A stretch of 64,000 bases of DNA from Siderastrea radians (GCA_964017195.1 OZ024890.1:16663201-16727200); one strand, 5' to 3'. Counted from the first letter of the stretch, positions 41,835 to 53,064 are shown. Made by a program: numbers and translations. Notes: a model not told the origin generated them from the sequence alone.

Positions 41835-43491
41835 GGGGTGTCTGTAAAACCAGGAACAGCCCGGAACACCCCGGAACATCCCCAGAACACCCCCGGAACA
41901 GCCCGGAACAGCCCGGAACAACCCCGGAACACCCCTGGAACATCCCATGATACCCTGGAACATCCCATAATGCCCCGGAATAACCTCAATACGGCCAGGA
42001 ACACTCTCGAACACCAAAAATAGTGGTCAGCGGTAAGACCACGCATAGACTGACCCGAGGACCTCCCAAGATTAACGAAGATTTCCGAGTTTTTCCGAAG
42101 ACCTTTGCGGATCACCCGAAGTCAAAATGACACAAAAATAATAATAATAACATTGGTGTCCTTTAGATCGACAAAGATTTGAATTTGAATATTTCAATTC
42201 AATTATTGAAGTTGTTGTAACTCATGCGAGATTTGCATTATAACTCTCGACAAACCGATGTGACGTCTATAAGTGAAATTCTGGGGGTGGGCATCCCCAA
42301 TAATGATTCAATTCACCATATAACACGTCACGGTCGCGATAACGTACTCTTGGGCATTGTGTGACAGATTTTGCACGCAAAACAAAACAGATTTTGCAGG
42401 CTGCTAAACGTCTATAGGATTTATTTTGTTTCCGTAAAGGCTGTTCCTTTTCAATTTGTGTAGCTAGTACTACCGCATTTTCTCGACAAGTGCCCCACTT
42501 GCTGTTACTGTACGACCTGGGCAAAGAAACACCACCGCTCCTTCCAAAGACCAATTAGAAAAATGTTTGAATAGTTTAAGTTGTAACTCAAGGTTTATCG
42601 CAACGTATAAAGTTGGCTTATTGAGGGAGCACACGAACTTTGCAAAGTTCAAGGAAATGTGATATGTACTCTCATCGTTGATATTTTCCTTTTTTCTTTT
42701 ACTGAATTTTTTCTCTTAAAGTCTAACTAGATCTCGTGAAAGTAAATAAAATACTTGTTCCTTTTCTCGCTATAAGAGTGTAAACTCGTTCGATCCTTTT
42801 GCTCCCGGGTTACGTTGTGACATCCCACATTATAAGCCCTCGGATACCTCTACAAAATTATAGTGAGTACTTTTTTGCAGGCCCACATTTCTCAGGCCTA
42901 ACTGCAAAAACGTTGTCATTCAAATATGACAAGAGAAAGCTGCAAGATGGGAATTTATTAAACATGGAAAAACGTTCTCGGATTTTAACATTCCTGAAGC
43001 AACTCATGCACTACGGTATGATACTTCAAATTAATATGAACTGAGGTTTTTTAAATGAGGTGTATATATTAGCGTAACGAACCGGCGGCCAAACATTTTC
43101 CATGCGCCTGTGGAAATAAAACGATGACCATCGTGTGACCTCGGAATAATAACCTTATAGCATTGCGTGACATTGTATCATTTGGCTTTGTTATGTCCTT
43201 GAGGTCACACCTGTTTTTTGAACGTGACAATGCAAACCTCGCACGAGAAAAATCAATGCAGAATTGGGAATCTTCAGAGGTCTTCGGCTTAGTCAATTCG
43301 TGAGCAGTCTGACCGCTGACCACTATTTTTGGTGTTCCAGGGGTGTTCCTTGCTGTTTCGAAGGTGTCCGGGGTATTATGGGATGTTCCAGGGGTGTTCC
43401 GGGGTTGTTCCGGGCTGTTCCGGGCTGTTCCGGGGGTGTTCCGGGGATGTTCCGGGGTGTTCCGGGGTGTTCCGGGTTTTACAGACACCCC
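41835..43491. mobile_element. 1657-bp TIR element with GGAACACCCC subterminal repeats
   Basis: Left end GGGGTGTCTGTAAAACC (41835) and right end GGTTTTACAGACACCCC (to 43491) are perfect inverted repeats. They are flanked by GTGTCTG on both sides (41828-41834, 43492-43498), or GTGTCTGG if the G-run is counted. Next to each end is a run of a decamer-like unit CCCGGAACAC (41848-41960; inverse at 43340-43475), then a further inverted TAGTGGTCAGCGGT. The interior, about 1 kb, has no recognisable transposase. It is inserted in the intron of fibrinogen-like copy 1. Confidence 0.75.
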
Positions 43492-43550
43492 GTGTCTGGT
43501 GGTCGGTTGATACATGGGCAATACGTGGCCGAAACACTAGATATTTATCA

Positions 43551-43702
43551 ATTATTCTACGAGGGCGCGTTGGATATCGGATATATCCAGCGCGGAGTTG
43601 GTTATATTTTTCATTGTAATTAGTATTAGCATTAGTTAGATTCTTTTATCTGCATAATTGTAAGAGCACTGAGACTCTGCTTAAGTTCTCCTAAAGCCGA
43701 AA

Positions 43703-43740
<38 letters not shown>

Positions 43741-43823
43741 CGAATAATAGATGACCAACGAGAAGCGTAGCGCGGAGGTGGTTATAATCATTCGATATCC
43801 AGTAAGTCCGAGTAGAATAATAT
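43551..43823. repeat. Interrupted copy of the palindromic ATTATTCTAC MITE
   Basis: ATTATTCTACGAGGGCGCG at 43551 and GAGTAGAATAAT ending at 43823 are the two ends. About 170 bp including an (ATT)n tract lie between the half-palindromes. It is related to 45814-45912. Confidence 0.5.
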
Positions 43824-44019
43824 TGTTTTATTAAAAACTCAACTATGATTGTTATAAAATCAAGAAAAAAGGGAAAATGTGCGAAAAGAAATAAAAAGAG
43901 ATCAAGAATCGATCACAAGACTAAACTGAAAAACCTTGTTTGGTGCTGCAGCGTTTACTTGCAAAGCTTGAATCAATAAAACTACTCGGCAGAAGTTTTG
44001 CGGGAAAAAAATCTTCTAA

Positions 44020-44155
44020 TTATTTGAAAATCTGTCCAAGTTACCGAGCGCTAGCCGCCGAATAAAACACATATGGTCTGTGGCAAATTTTCGTGTGCCG
44101 TCCTCAAACGACCGTTAGCGGATAGCGCTTGGTAATTTGGACGGATTTTCAAATG
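44020..44155. mobile_element. About 135-bp palindromic MITE
   Basis: TTTGAAAATCTGTCCAAGTT, ACCGAGCGCTAGC at 44025 is mirrored by GATAGCGCTTGGTAATTTGG, ACGGATTTTCAAA ending at 44153. No coding capacity. Confidence 0.6.
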
Positions 44156-44451
44156 AATGGTAGGAGAAGAATCCTAAACATCTCAGCTTTGCTTGGTGCT
44201 TGCTTTGGAAGCGGGGCGATGCGAATTTCGGGGTGAAAATCGGCTTGGCGCTGGAGCGGTTCTGAGAAGCTTTCCTCCCTTGTCTTTCTCTTATTACCCT
44301 CAGGTAAACGCCGAAGGCAAAACCTTCAAAATTGCCAATATTCGCCATTTACAGCTGCAAGGACGACAAAATACAACAATTGAGGTAAGTTTACGTTTAC
44401 TTTGAAGAAAAATATCAACATTATCCCCAATAATTTGCTTTAAATGCGAAC

Positions 44452-44585
44452 CTCGTAATATTGCCATACAAATCCTTCAAATTTCGAACAGATTGTCTGG
44501 CCGCCCTATGCAATAGCGGTGGGATGCACTCTATTCCAAAGGCAACATGTGCGAAAATGTTGAAGATTATAAAAAACTGGATCAT
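44452..44585 (-). CDS. Signal-peptide exon of a fibrinogen-like gene (probably copy 1)
   Basis: It encodes MIQFFIIFNIFAHVAFGIEC, a typical signal peptide, followed by IPPLLHRAARQSVRNLKDLY. It is clearly homologous to the first exons of copies 3 and 4 (FSHVAYGIECIPPL). A GTTCGC donor is possible at 44451 but its phase (2) does not match the phase-1 acceptors of the domain exons, so the 3' boundary is uncertain. It is separated from copy 1 by a 1657-bp inserted element. Confidence 0.5.
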
Positions 44586-45813
44586 GATGGTAAAATGCAA
44601 TTCTAGAGTTTTGATTGGCTCAGCAGCTATGGTATCTGGACCATTATACCATGCTTTCCAAATATGGTCAATGAACACTCAACAACAAAGTTAGCTGAAA
44701 GAATTTTTCCCACGAGCAACCTGGCGCGAAAAAATGACGACAAAAATCACTTTGCGGCCAAGTGAAATTAAACAGAAATTACAACTGGACGTCACTGAGA
44801 CACCAATCAATATTGCTCGGGAGTGCTTGATTTCTTAGGACGACAGAAACTGTAGAAATACAAATTTAAGCACTTAGCGCTGTGTTTACAATTTTTTTGG
44901 TCGTCAAGTCGATCATTAAATTTTGCAAACAGTAGGTTTTATACGAAAGGCTTTCGACGAAATGTCAAGGCAAGACGTAAAATTAAAACACAGCAAAATG
45001 CAAGAGAAGCATCTAATAAAAAAAATGTCATACTTTTACGGCGAGTCAGTACAAAAATCATAAAGCAATCTACAAGCTTGTAATAAAACAAGCACTGAAC
45101 AAGCTAGCTACCAGAAAGGGCGACATTTTTTGATTATATCACGCAAAATTGACAGTGGTTTACCCGCACTCGTTGTAGCTCTGTTTTGCAACGACTCCAA
45201 ATGTTCAGATACAAATCGGATGCCGTGTAAAATAAGTGGAATCGTTTTTCGGGTGTTGGAGTGTTGTTTTTACCATAAGATTCCGTCCGCGGCCTTTAAA
45301 CTGAGAACAACTGCGTTTTGTGGTTTGCGTTAAAAAAGTAAGCTGGTAAGCTGTAAGCTTAATGTTTCTGACTTCCGTAGCCTTGCTTCAGTGAGCTGCA
45401 CAGTGATTATCGTTCAAGTTTAAATGTTAATTCTGTCTTTAATTCGATCAAATAAGCACATGCTGTCTCGTGCAGACGGATTACAAACTTTTTCATCAGC
45501 TTCATTTCAACTTCAGCATCTACAACGATGAGATCGTTACTGCTTCAATTCGCTTCGAACGATGATTACCACATTTCAAAGCCAATAATTGGAAGATTTT
45601 TTCCCAAAATTTGTGCTTGTGCGTTCACTTCAGAGCACTTTCATTGATTCATTCAGCTTGGCAAAGAAACGCTGCAACACTTCGCCTTTTTCATTCAGTC
45701 AATCCCCATGTGATCGATGCTTGTTCCCTTTTATCTCTTTCTCTCTCTCTCTCTTTTTTTTTCTCTTTCTTGATTTCATAATAATAATTAGTGAATTCGT
45801 ATTTAATAAAATG

Positions 45814-45912
45814 ATTATTCTACTCGGGCTCGAGATCAAATGATTATAACCAACTTGGCGTACGCACCTCGTTGGCTATCATTTGATATCCAGCGCACCC
45901 TCGTAGAATAAT
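45814..45912. mobile_element. 99-bp perfect-ended palindromic MITE
   Basis: It begins ATTATTCTACTCGGGCTCGA and ends CCCTCGTAGAATAAT. The two halves (ATCAAATGATTATAACCAAC; GTTGGCTATCATTTGATATC) are inverted copies. It is related to 43551-43823. Confidence 0.65.
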
Positions 45913-45919
45913 TGTTTAA

Positions 45920-46240
45920 TGCTCCAGAACATCTGTGTGTGTACGTGAGTATGTAAGTATTATGTTAGGATTATGCAAGTTAGTATGGAAATAGTAGTTA
46001 ATTGAAAGTTTATGTATTTTTGTCCTTTCATGTAAGTAGGCATTTTAAAAAAGTAATGTAAGTAAGTAAAATGTAGTATGTAGTATGTAGGTATGGTATG
46101 TCAGTATTATGCAAGTGTTATGTCATGTAAATTAGTATGTAAATAAGCAAGGTAAGTGTAGTATGTAAGTATGGTATGTAAGTACTATGTAAATATTATA
46201 TCATTTACGTTAGTAAGTGAATATTATGTAAGTTATGTTA
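45920..46240. repeat. Degenerate GTATGTAAGTA-type low-complexity tract
   Basis: Words such as AGTATGTAAGTA, ATTATGTAAG and GTAGTATGTAG recur without a fixed period. Non-coding. Confidence 0.6.
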
Positions 46241-46455
46241 TGTAGCCTGCGGAGTAGCCTGCGGTGCAGCCGGACGTGTCACTCAAACGCTGTCACTCAA
46301 ACGTTGTCTATACCGGTACGTAATTAATAAAAGTGGAAATTAAAAAAGTTCCAAAAAGTGAGGTCAATAAAAGAAAACAATCAAAAACCAACAAACATCA
46401 CGACTCCAATCGACTCGCAACACGCCAGTGCAAAATTGCTTTACTCACAACTCAC

Positions 46456-47067
46456 CCAGTCCATAGCATTTCATTTTTCCCAGTGTATGGTAACCTTTCT
46501 CGCTGCTACCGCCAGTATCTCCAAACCTGAGCTGTTTCACTGGAAGATGTGATTTGTCAGTGAGGAGACCGCTGTCCTCACGCCATAAATTGTCATTCGC
46601 ATCACAGTTACAACCATCAGCGGGGTTTACACATGAGTTGGTCATTCCGCATGCGCACATACTACTGGCAGGTGATGCTCCACCCCAGTACATCATCTTA
46701 GTTGAATCACGTGACACCCACCATCCCTTTGGACTTGAATCAGAAAACCAAAAACCCGATGAATAACACTCATATTTGATAAACTGCTCGCAGTATGAGG
46801 AGACTGTGGTGAGACTCGCCAGCTGAGACAGACTCGCTCCTGTGTAGATAATGCCACGTCTGTAACTACCTGCCTCTTCGTACCCATCCACCAATCTTCT
46901 GTTTTCACTGTCGTGGCTTATGACTGTGACGCCAACTCCGTTCTTGTCATTCATGTCACAAGTGACGTCAAACGGTAGCAGGCCTCCTTCACCATCTGGA
47001 TCAATGACGTAATTCCCACTCTCCGCTGTAAAGTTCTGCCTCTTTAAATCGCTGCAAGACTTTGGTG
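46456..47067 (-). CDS. Fibrinogen-like (CNTNAP-type) domain exon, copy 2
   Basis: A 204-codon exon with a strong acceptor (TTTTTTACAG) and a GTGAGT donor. It encodes PKSCSDLKRQNFTAESGNYV, then CDMNDKNGVGVTVISHDSEN, YEEAGSYRRG, CEQFIKYEC, WWVSRDSTKMMYWGGASP, CACGMTNSC, WREDSGLLTDKSHLPVKQL, RFGDTG and KGYHTLGKMKCYG. This is the fibrinogen-related fold of contactin-associated-protein type, greatly expanded in corals and usually secreted. No first exon is visible between this copy and copy 3; the space holds a Penelope remnant. Downstream coding after the donor is not recognised. Confidence 0.7.
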
Positions 47068-47309
47068 CTGTAAAAAATTATAAAGGAATCATTTTACAGT
47101 CCCGGATTCCCATATCGTGAACGTAGAAGGGGCTTGGTTTCTAAAGAATCTGTGGAGCTGTGTCATTACTAGATAGATGGATGCTTTATTCACTTAAAAC
47201 TTGCAACCAAAGGCTGAATTTGTGTTAAGATGTACAATAGCTGAAAAAGGGAAAATGAAACATTAAGTCTAAACTTACAAAACTATGCATTGTCACTGTG
47301 TCGGGGAAG

Positions 47310-47960
47310 TGAAATACAAACCTTTGGATTTATCAACGCAGTTTATAAGGTAAATTGGCCACCGTAGACAAATTGAAAGCTGAAGTTTCGAGCCGGTTAG
47401 CCCTTCGTAAGAGCGAATCAAGGAATTGTGGGCTGCGCTTAGTTTCGATATGGACAACGGGGATATCACGTTATTGGTAGGAACAAGGCACCGTGAATAA
47501 AGAGAAATTAGTCGAATGAAAAGCGTTTGTTGATACCGTAGGGATTAAGTGTGCCGATCCGAAAAATGAATAATTGTTTTAGATTTTACGGCTTTCCATG
47601 TTACTTTTCCGTGGCTAGAATTATCTGGGAGATTGAAGTGTCGGGCGACTATTTTGGATGCGTCCTTGTCATTTCTTTCGACGTCACGTGACGTGGGTGT
47701 TTGTGGAAACGGCCCCTAAGTCTCCTCCCTGTTTCGCCAATGCATATCTTTTGCATAAAGTGCATGATGCAATAGATAACATTTGTGGAGGTGAATGTAA
47801 AGCGATCAGTGGTTTTAATCGATGGCTTGGGTCCTGCTATTTTGTTCCCATTGCGATTGAAACTCGACAATTGTCTGCCTCCGAATTTAATTATAATCTG
47901 ACGATCAACCCGGCACTTTTAAATACGCGCGCAAACGATTCAACACTTCTCCCTGTGAAA
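47310..47960 (-). pseudogene. Penelope-like element 3' remnant with GIY-YIG fragment (tandem unit 1)
   Basis: On the minus strand TSTNVIYCIMHFMQKICIGE, TGRRLRGRFHKHPRH matches the GIY-YIG endonuclease domain at the C-terminus of Penelope-like polymerases. It is followed in other frames by VARHFNLPDNSSHGK and GTLNPYGINKRFSFD, the usual C-terminal end. Frameshifts separate these pieces. Beyond it, 47310-47420 carries the same terminal sequence as 10690-10793. The reverse transcriptase is absent, so this is a dead 3' fragment. Confidence 0.7.
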
Positions 47961-49052
47961 ATATTCGGAAATGTTCCAGAAATTTAGACTAATAAAAGCA
48001 AACAAACAAAAAGCAAGATATCACGACTCCAGTCATCTCCCAATGCGCCAGCATAAATATGCTTTACTCACAACTCACCCGTTTTGTAGCACTTTAATTT
48101 TCCCAGTGTGTGGTAACCTTGCTCGCTGCTACCGCCAGTATCTCCAAACCTGAGCTGTTTCACTGGAAGATGTATTTTGTCAGTGAGGAGACCGCTGTCT
48201 TCACGCCATACATTGTCCTTTCTATCACAGTTACAACCATCATCGGGGTTTGCACATGAGTTGGTCATCCCGCATGAGCACTTTCCACTGCCAGGTGATG
48301 CTCCACCCCAGTACCTCATCTTAGCTGAATCACGTGACACCCACCAACTGAGTGAATTTGAAAAGGTAAGCCACAAAAGCGAACTATGACACTCATACTT
48401 AATAAACTGTTCACAGTGTGAGGAGACTGTGGTGAGACCCGCCAGCTGAGATAGATTGGCTCCTGTGTAAATAATGTCACGTTTGTAACTACCTGCCCCT
48501 TCGTACCCATCCACCAATGTTCTGTTTTCACTGTCGTGACTGACAACTGTCACGCCAACTCCATTCTTGTCATTCATGTCACAGGTGACGTTAAACGGTG
48601 GCAAGCCTCCTTCACCATCAGGATCAATGACGTAATTCCCACTTTCCGCTGTAAGGTTCTGCTTCTTTAAATCGCTGCAAGACTTCACTATGGGCCATTT
48701 TTCTGTTTCAAAGGACACGAAAACAAGACTTGACATGTTAGACTTGTCTAACTAGTAGCAGTTACACTTTGCCGTCTTTGTATACACTGCATTATATATA
48801 TCTGCAGGTTGTTAAACAAAAACGAGCGGTCTCTGCCCCGAATAAAATAATATCGTCTGTGAACCGTTTCACATCCTCACTGTTAAGCGGTGGGATGCAC
48901 TCTATTCCATAGGCGACATGTGAGAAAATATTGATGAATGTTCCAGAAAGTAAGGTTAATAAAAGAAAACAAACAAAACCCAATAAATATTGACCCTGAG
49001 AAGCCCCTCACGGGAGAGAGATCAATTAAGTTATTATTATTATTATGATGAG

Positions 49053-49082
<30 letters not shown>
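47418..49082. repeat. Tandem duplication unit 1
   Basis: It runs from CAAGGAATTGTGGGCTGCGC to the (TCA)n tract and contains the Penelope remnant and fibrinogen-like copy 3. Unit 2 starts at 49083 with the same sequence and ends near 55120. The unit length is about 1.66 kb once the two insertions in unit 2 are removed. Confidence 0.75.
48079..48983 (-). CDS. Secreted fibrinogen-like protein, copy 3 (exons 48824-48983 and 48079-48702)
   Basis: First exon: MGFVCFLLLTLLSGTFINIF signal peptide, then HVAYGIECIPPLNSEDVKRF to a CTC|GTTTTT donor (phase 1). Second exon: acceptor TGAAACAG, then KWPIVKSCSDLKKQNLTAES, CDMNDKNGVGVTVVSHDSEN, WWVSRDSAKMRYWGGASPGS, CSCGMTNSC, WREDSGLLTDKIHLPVKQL and GYHTLGKLKCYK, ending at a GTGAGT donor. 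The phases agree, so the two exons make a secreted protein of about 260 residues, plus any undetected 3' exon. The cysteines match those of the other copies. It belongs to tandem unit 1 (47418-49082). Confidence 0.7.
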
Positions 49083-49086
<4 letters not shown>

Positions 49087-49126
49087 AGGAATTGTGGTCT
49101 GCGCTTAGTTTCGATATGGACAACGG

Positions 49127-49969
49127 CCATTTCTCAAATATCATTGTTCCTTTTGGATAAAAGGCTAAAACCAAGCGTCAGTTTAACTGTCGTGTTTTAT
49201 TGTCGACATATGTAGAGTAAGTACTGTTAGCCAAACTGAACTTCCGTCGTTCGTGTTGATTCGCAAAAGAACCGCCTGTACTAAGAACGTTTTTCGGTGA
49301 AATGTTCCTTTAAAGGAGGAACAATCTTAGAGAGGCCTTCTTTGTTCCTCTTCAAAATCAAGGAGAACTAAAAAGTCTCTTTGATGTAAGGTACTTCTAA
49401 TGGTAAACACACATCCTCCGTATCCATCAAATCCAGGAAATCCGATCAATAAATATAAAATTGATTGATGTCTTACAGATGGAAACGAGACAAAAAATGA
49501 ACAAGTGAAGAAACGAAGAAAGAATGCGAAATGAATGAATGAATGAATGAACATTTCCGTAAAATCTAAAAGATCCAAAGAATCCAACCTATTTGTTGAA
49601 AAAGTATAGAGTATTAACTTCCAGTACTAAGTAGATGTCCTTTAATCTTTGTTAACAATATTTATTATTGACTGGATAGTATGGATTTATTGGATTTCAT
49701 GGACATATTTAAGGGTAAAAGAAGTTAAGCGTGAACTCTTTTTATTTTTGGGTGGATAGTATGGATTTATTGGATATCGTGGACATACATCCAGTGTCTC
49801 TTTTTTAAATGTAGGTTGGATAGTTTGGATTTCTTAGATATGTTGGAAAATGAAAGACAAAAGTAAAAAAAATTAATATAAATAAATTAAACTATTAAAT
49901 GATACTATATTATTATTTAATTTTATTTTTATTTTTATTTTATTTTATTTTCCTTTCTTTTTTATTTAC

Positions 49970-50004
<35 letters not shown>

Positions 50005-53000
50005 TTATTATAATAATTTTTTATTATCCATGTATTCCACAAAATCCAATAAATCCACCCTTATTTTAAAAAGAAAGAAAGCGGGAGATAAGATCAATTC
50101 ATCCTTTATTTAGGTAATAGTTCTTTTTCCAGTAAATCCTTTAAATCCAACATATCCACCCCTATTTAAAAAAGAAATGGAGGGAAAGCTAATGGTTGTG
50201 TATTCATTTATTCATTTTTCTAGACAATAGCTCGATGTCCAAGAAGTCCATCCATCCTTACTAAATAATGTTTTACTTAGACATCACTTGCAGATTCCCA
50301 AAATCTCTTTTTTTATTTAGGGTGGACTCGAAAGTTATATGGAGTTATTTCCATAGTCTCGTTCTTCTTCCACTGCGTTAATCATCTACTACCTTCGTTA
50401 TTAACTCCTTAATTAGTTACAAGTTGTCTTCTAACAATTATCGTACTTAATCTTTCGCAAGGCGCGGTTCAAGAGAGAGAGTTTGCCGTTCTGCCCTTTT
50501 GGAACTTGTATCTGGGATCCCTCAAAATGGCTGACCAATGGCCATAGCCATGGCAATTTATGCTCGCGCGCAAATACTTGTCTTCGTCTACAGTAAATAA
50601 AAGGATTTTTCTTTTCGGTCCGTGACTAGAATTGCTTTCGACGGGCTGTTGTGGAACTTCGGTATCTTCGCACAAACTTTCGTGGGCTCGTTCTTGATCG
50701 GAAGAGGAGCTCGGGCTTTGGGAGAGCCGGAAACAAACTTCTTCCTCCAGTTGTGCCCCCATGTCGCCTTGAAGTTTTCTGAGACACTCGTGGGCCCTTG
50801 TGGCAACCTCGCGAGACCTCTGTTTTTGGTAGTGTACCTTAGCCACCACGGAGCTGTGCTTTTGATCCTCGGAAATCGCGTCCTGCTCCTTGTCGTTCAA
50901 CTTGTCGTGGCTCGCAGTCTCGACAATTTGCCGATAGCGGCTCGGATGAATGTACTTGCCCGGAGCGTCGAACACCATCCTGCTCATGAGTTGACCAAAC
51001 CTACTGTGTTGATCCCCGTTTCTGTTCACAAGAACGTATTCGTAGTTTGGTTTCAAAAGGGGACGAATATGGAAAATGTAGCCATCCAAAACTTGCATGC
51101 TGGTTTTTGTCAAAAGTAGTGAATCGAAACCATAATTGGCCGTAGTTTTGAATTTCTTTTGGTCTCTGAAACCGCCGTGGTTCTTGGCTGCTTCGACCAT
51201 GTTAACGGTCAAATATTGATAGGTCATTGGCCGGGAACCCTTCACCTTTCTGAATAAAAACACTGCCAAAAACTTGGTCGCAAACGACAAATCTGAAGGA
51301 GGCACCTCGCCTGGCTTTTCTTTGCAGATCTTGAGCACGCTTTCAAAACGCGGCAGGTTTTTCGAAACCACCTGTAATAGTTCGTCTAAAGTGGCCCAAT
51401 GCCCCTTTGACTCTAAAGTGTCAATGTCTAGGTCGTTAGTCCATTGTAGCCTCATCATTTTAGAAACCGTCTTGCGAACCCTTTTCAAATAGACTTCAGT
51501 GGAATTCAGGCTGCTTAATACTGCATCTGGTGCACCATGTGTTTTACGAAAATCAATCAAGTCAGCAATAGAGTCCAAGTAGGCTAGGCGACCGGCATGA
51601 CCCAAACCCCAATCGCTTTGCATTGCATCGACGAATCGAAATAGAAAGTTTGGTGAACTCAAACTGAAATCAACCATGTTCCAATTTAACTCTTCCTCGT
51701 CATCTTCACAGCAGAACTTTAGATATTTGAAGCTCTTACGAACGGCCTGCTGAGCCTGCCTGATACTTTTACATCCACCACTTCCAATTAGCCAGCTTTG
51801 AAACAGCTTTCCAATAGTACTTGAAATGTCAAAGGATGGTAGCAGTTTAGTAGAATGAATAGATGTCCCACCTTTTTGTTCGCCGTTGTCTGTATTGCCT
51901 GGGCTTAGACAGTCATCAGGCTTTGAATCAAAGTAATAAAACCAAGCGTGCTTGTTCTTAACGGGTCTTCTGCAACCCCTTTGAGTTGAAAATGTATCAT
52001 GATCACACGTTTGCACAGGGCAGTGGAAAAATCCATCACTTTCGTCCTCTTCCAAGTGAAGTCGTTTTGGCTTTGGGGATGCACCGGCTATCTTTGACCA
52101 GTCAATTTCCTTGATGTGTTTACTCATTTGTAGCACAAAAACAAGACTATCAACTGTTGCTCGACACACGTCCTCTTTTTATCTGAAACACGCTTAAATA
52201 GTAGTGATGTTGATGCTGAAACATGTTTAGACATGCCTGTTACTCTTGGGAATGTCGAAAACAATAGCCATAGGGATGAAACACACCTTGCCCACGATTG
52301 CCTGGCCTTGCCCTTTGACATAAGAACAAGGCATTCCTATTCAATGGATTAGGAACGATTTAAATACACGTGTTCCTTAAACAAGGAACGCAGTTTTCTC
52401 ATTCATGTCTGACTCCTACAATGCTTAATTAGGAACACCTTGCTCTGGTTATTTAAGGGGACCGAAGTGTTTTTCGTATCGTTAATCAGGAACAAAATGG
52501 ACCATTCTTCACCTTTTTTATAAAAGGAACAAAGGGTTCCCAAATTTTGCACAGAGGGAACTCCAAACAGAACACTTTGTTCCTTTAATTGCACAACAGA
52601 GTGGTTCCTTTATTACCAAAGCGAAATTCAGATAGGAACTTTCATTCCTCTACAATACAGAGGGAACGACCTATTTAAAAAAAGAACAACGTAAATAGGT
52701 CTTTTTTGTTCCGATAATGTGTTTAAAGGAATAGTTATGTTCTTCTTTGCTACCAAAAGGAAGTTTTTGTTCCCGATAGCAAAATGTAGGGCCCATTTGC
52801 GATCCGTAAAGGGAAAATTAGTCCTGTTTGAGAAGGAACAACTAGTTCCTAAGTTTGCAAGAGGACCAGGCGCAAGGAAAGTCGCAGAACTAGTTAATTT
52901 CAGTAAAATGGTTTTGTTACCCTATTACTAGAAAAGAAAGCCCTAATAACCCTCACATAAGCACTGATGCTTAGTAAAGAAACCAGCAACAAATTTTTTT

Positions 53001-53062
53001 AACTGAAGAAAACATGTATTAATGAAGAAAACAGGTTATCGTTAGTTTTGTGAAATACTGGT
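49127..53062. mobile_element. 3.94-kb inserted segment with tyrosine-recombinase/Myb gene (Crypton-like candidate)
   Basis: Unit 1 reads GACAACGGGGATATC at 47453-47467. Unit 2 has the same sequence split by this segment (GACAACGG|CCATTTC ... ACTGGT|GGGGATATC). No terminal inverted repeats are seen and at most a GG is duplicated. That pattern suits tyrosine-recombinase insertion and argues against DDE transposition or LINE insertion. Internal features are GGAACA/TGTTCC words scattered near both ends (49150-49340; 52320-52860), inverted GGATTTATTGGAT-type repeats (49680-49840 versus 50030-50150), and the 566-codon gene on the minus strand. Confidence 0.65.
50469..52169 (-). CDS. Tyrosine-recombinase-like protein with C-terminal Myb/SANT domain
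   Basis: A single 566-residue frame. The start is probably Met15 (MSKHIKEIDWSKIAG, 52127), because the upstream residues look non-coding. A Cys/His cluster (FHCPVQTCDHDTFSTQRGC) may bind zinc. The middle is helical (SPNFLFRFVDAMQSDWGLGH; SFATKFLAVFLFRKVKGSRP). The region GKYIHPSRYRQIVETAS and then DQKHSSVVAKVHYQKQRSRE matches the tail of tyrosine recombinases: the R of box II, a conserved H, and the nucleophile Tyr in VHYQK. A SANT/Myb repeat ends the protein (FTVDEDKYLRASINCHGYGH, WSAILRDPRYKF). I know this as an expanded uncharacterised cnidarian family; Crypton relationship is inference. The last residues are altered by a CT-repeat frameshift. Confidence 0.7.
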   Translation of the reverse strand: MCRATVDSLVFVLQMSKHIKEIDWSKIAGASPKPKRLHLEEDESDGFFHCPVQTCDHDTFSTQRGCRRPVKNKHAWFYYFDSKPDDCLSPGNTDNGEQKGGTSIHSTKLLPSFDISSTIGKLFQSWLIGSGGCKSIRQAQQAVRKSFKYLKFCCEDDEEELNWNMVDFSLSSPNFLFRFVDAMQSDWGLGHAGRLAYLDSIADLIDFRKTHGAPDAVLSSLNSTEVYLKRVRKTVSKMMRLQWTNDLDIDTLESKGHWATLDELLQVVSKNLPRFESVLKICKEKPGEVPPSDLSFATKFLAVFLFRKVKGSRPMTYQYLTVNMVEAAKNHGGFRDQKKFKTTANYGFDSLLLTKTSMQVLDGYIFHIRPLLKPNYEYVLVNRNGDQHSRFGQLMSRMVFDAPGKYIHPSRYRQIVETASHDKLNDKEQDAISEDQKHSSVVAKVHYQKQRSREVATRAHECLRKLQGDMGAQLEEEVCFRLSQSPSSSSDQERAHESLCEDTEVPQQPVESNSSHGPKRKILLFTVDEDKYLRASINCHGYGHWSAILRDPRYKFQKGRTANSLS

Positions 53063-53064
53063 GG

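Noticed and set aside
41744..43623. Several open frames of Cys/Gly/Phe-rich or Pro/Asn/Thr-rich repeats
   Set aside because: They translate the GGAACACCCC subterminal arrays of the 1657-bp element.
50469..52169. Bacterial integrase contamination
   Set aside because: The protein has a Myb/SANT domain and belongs to a cnidarian family, and the segment is precisely inserted in a host tandem duplication.
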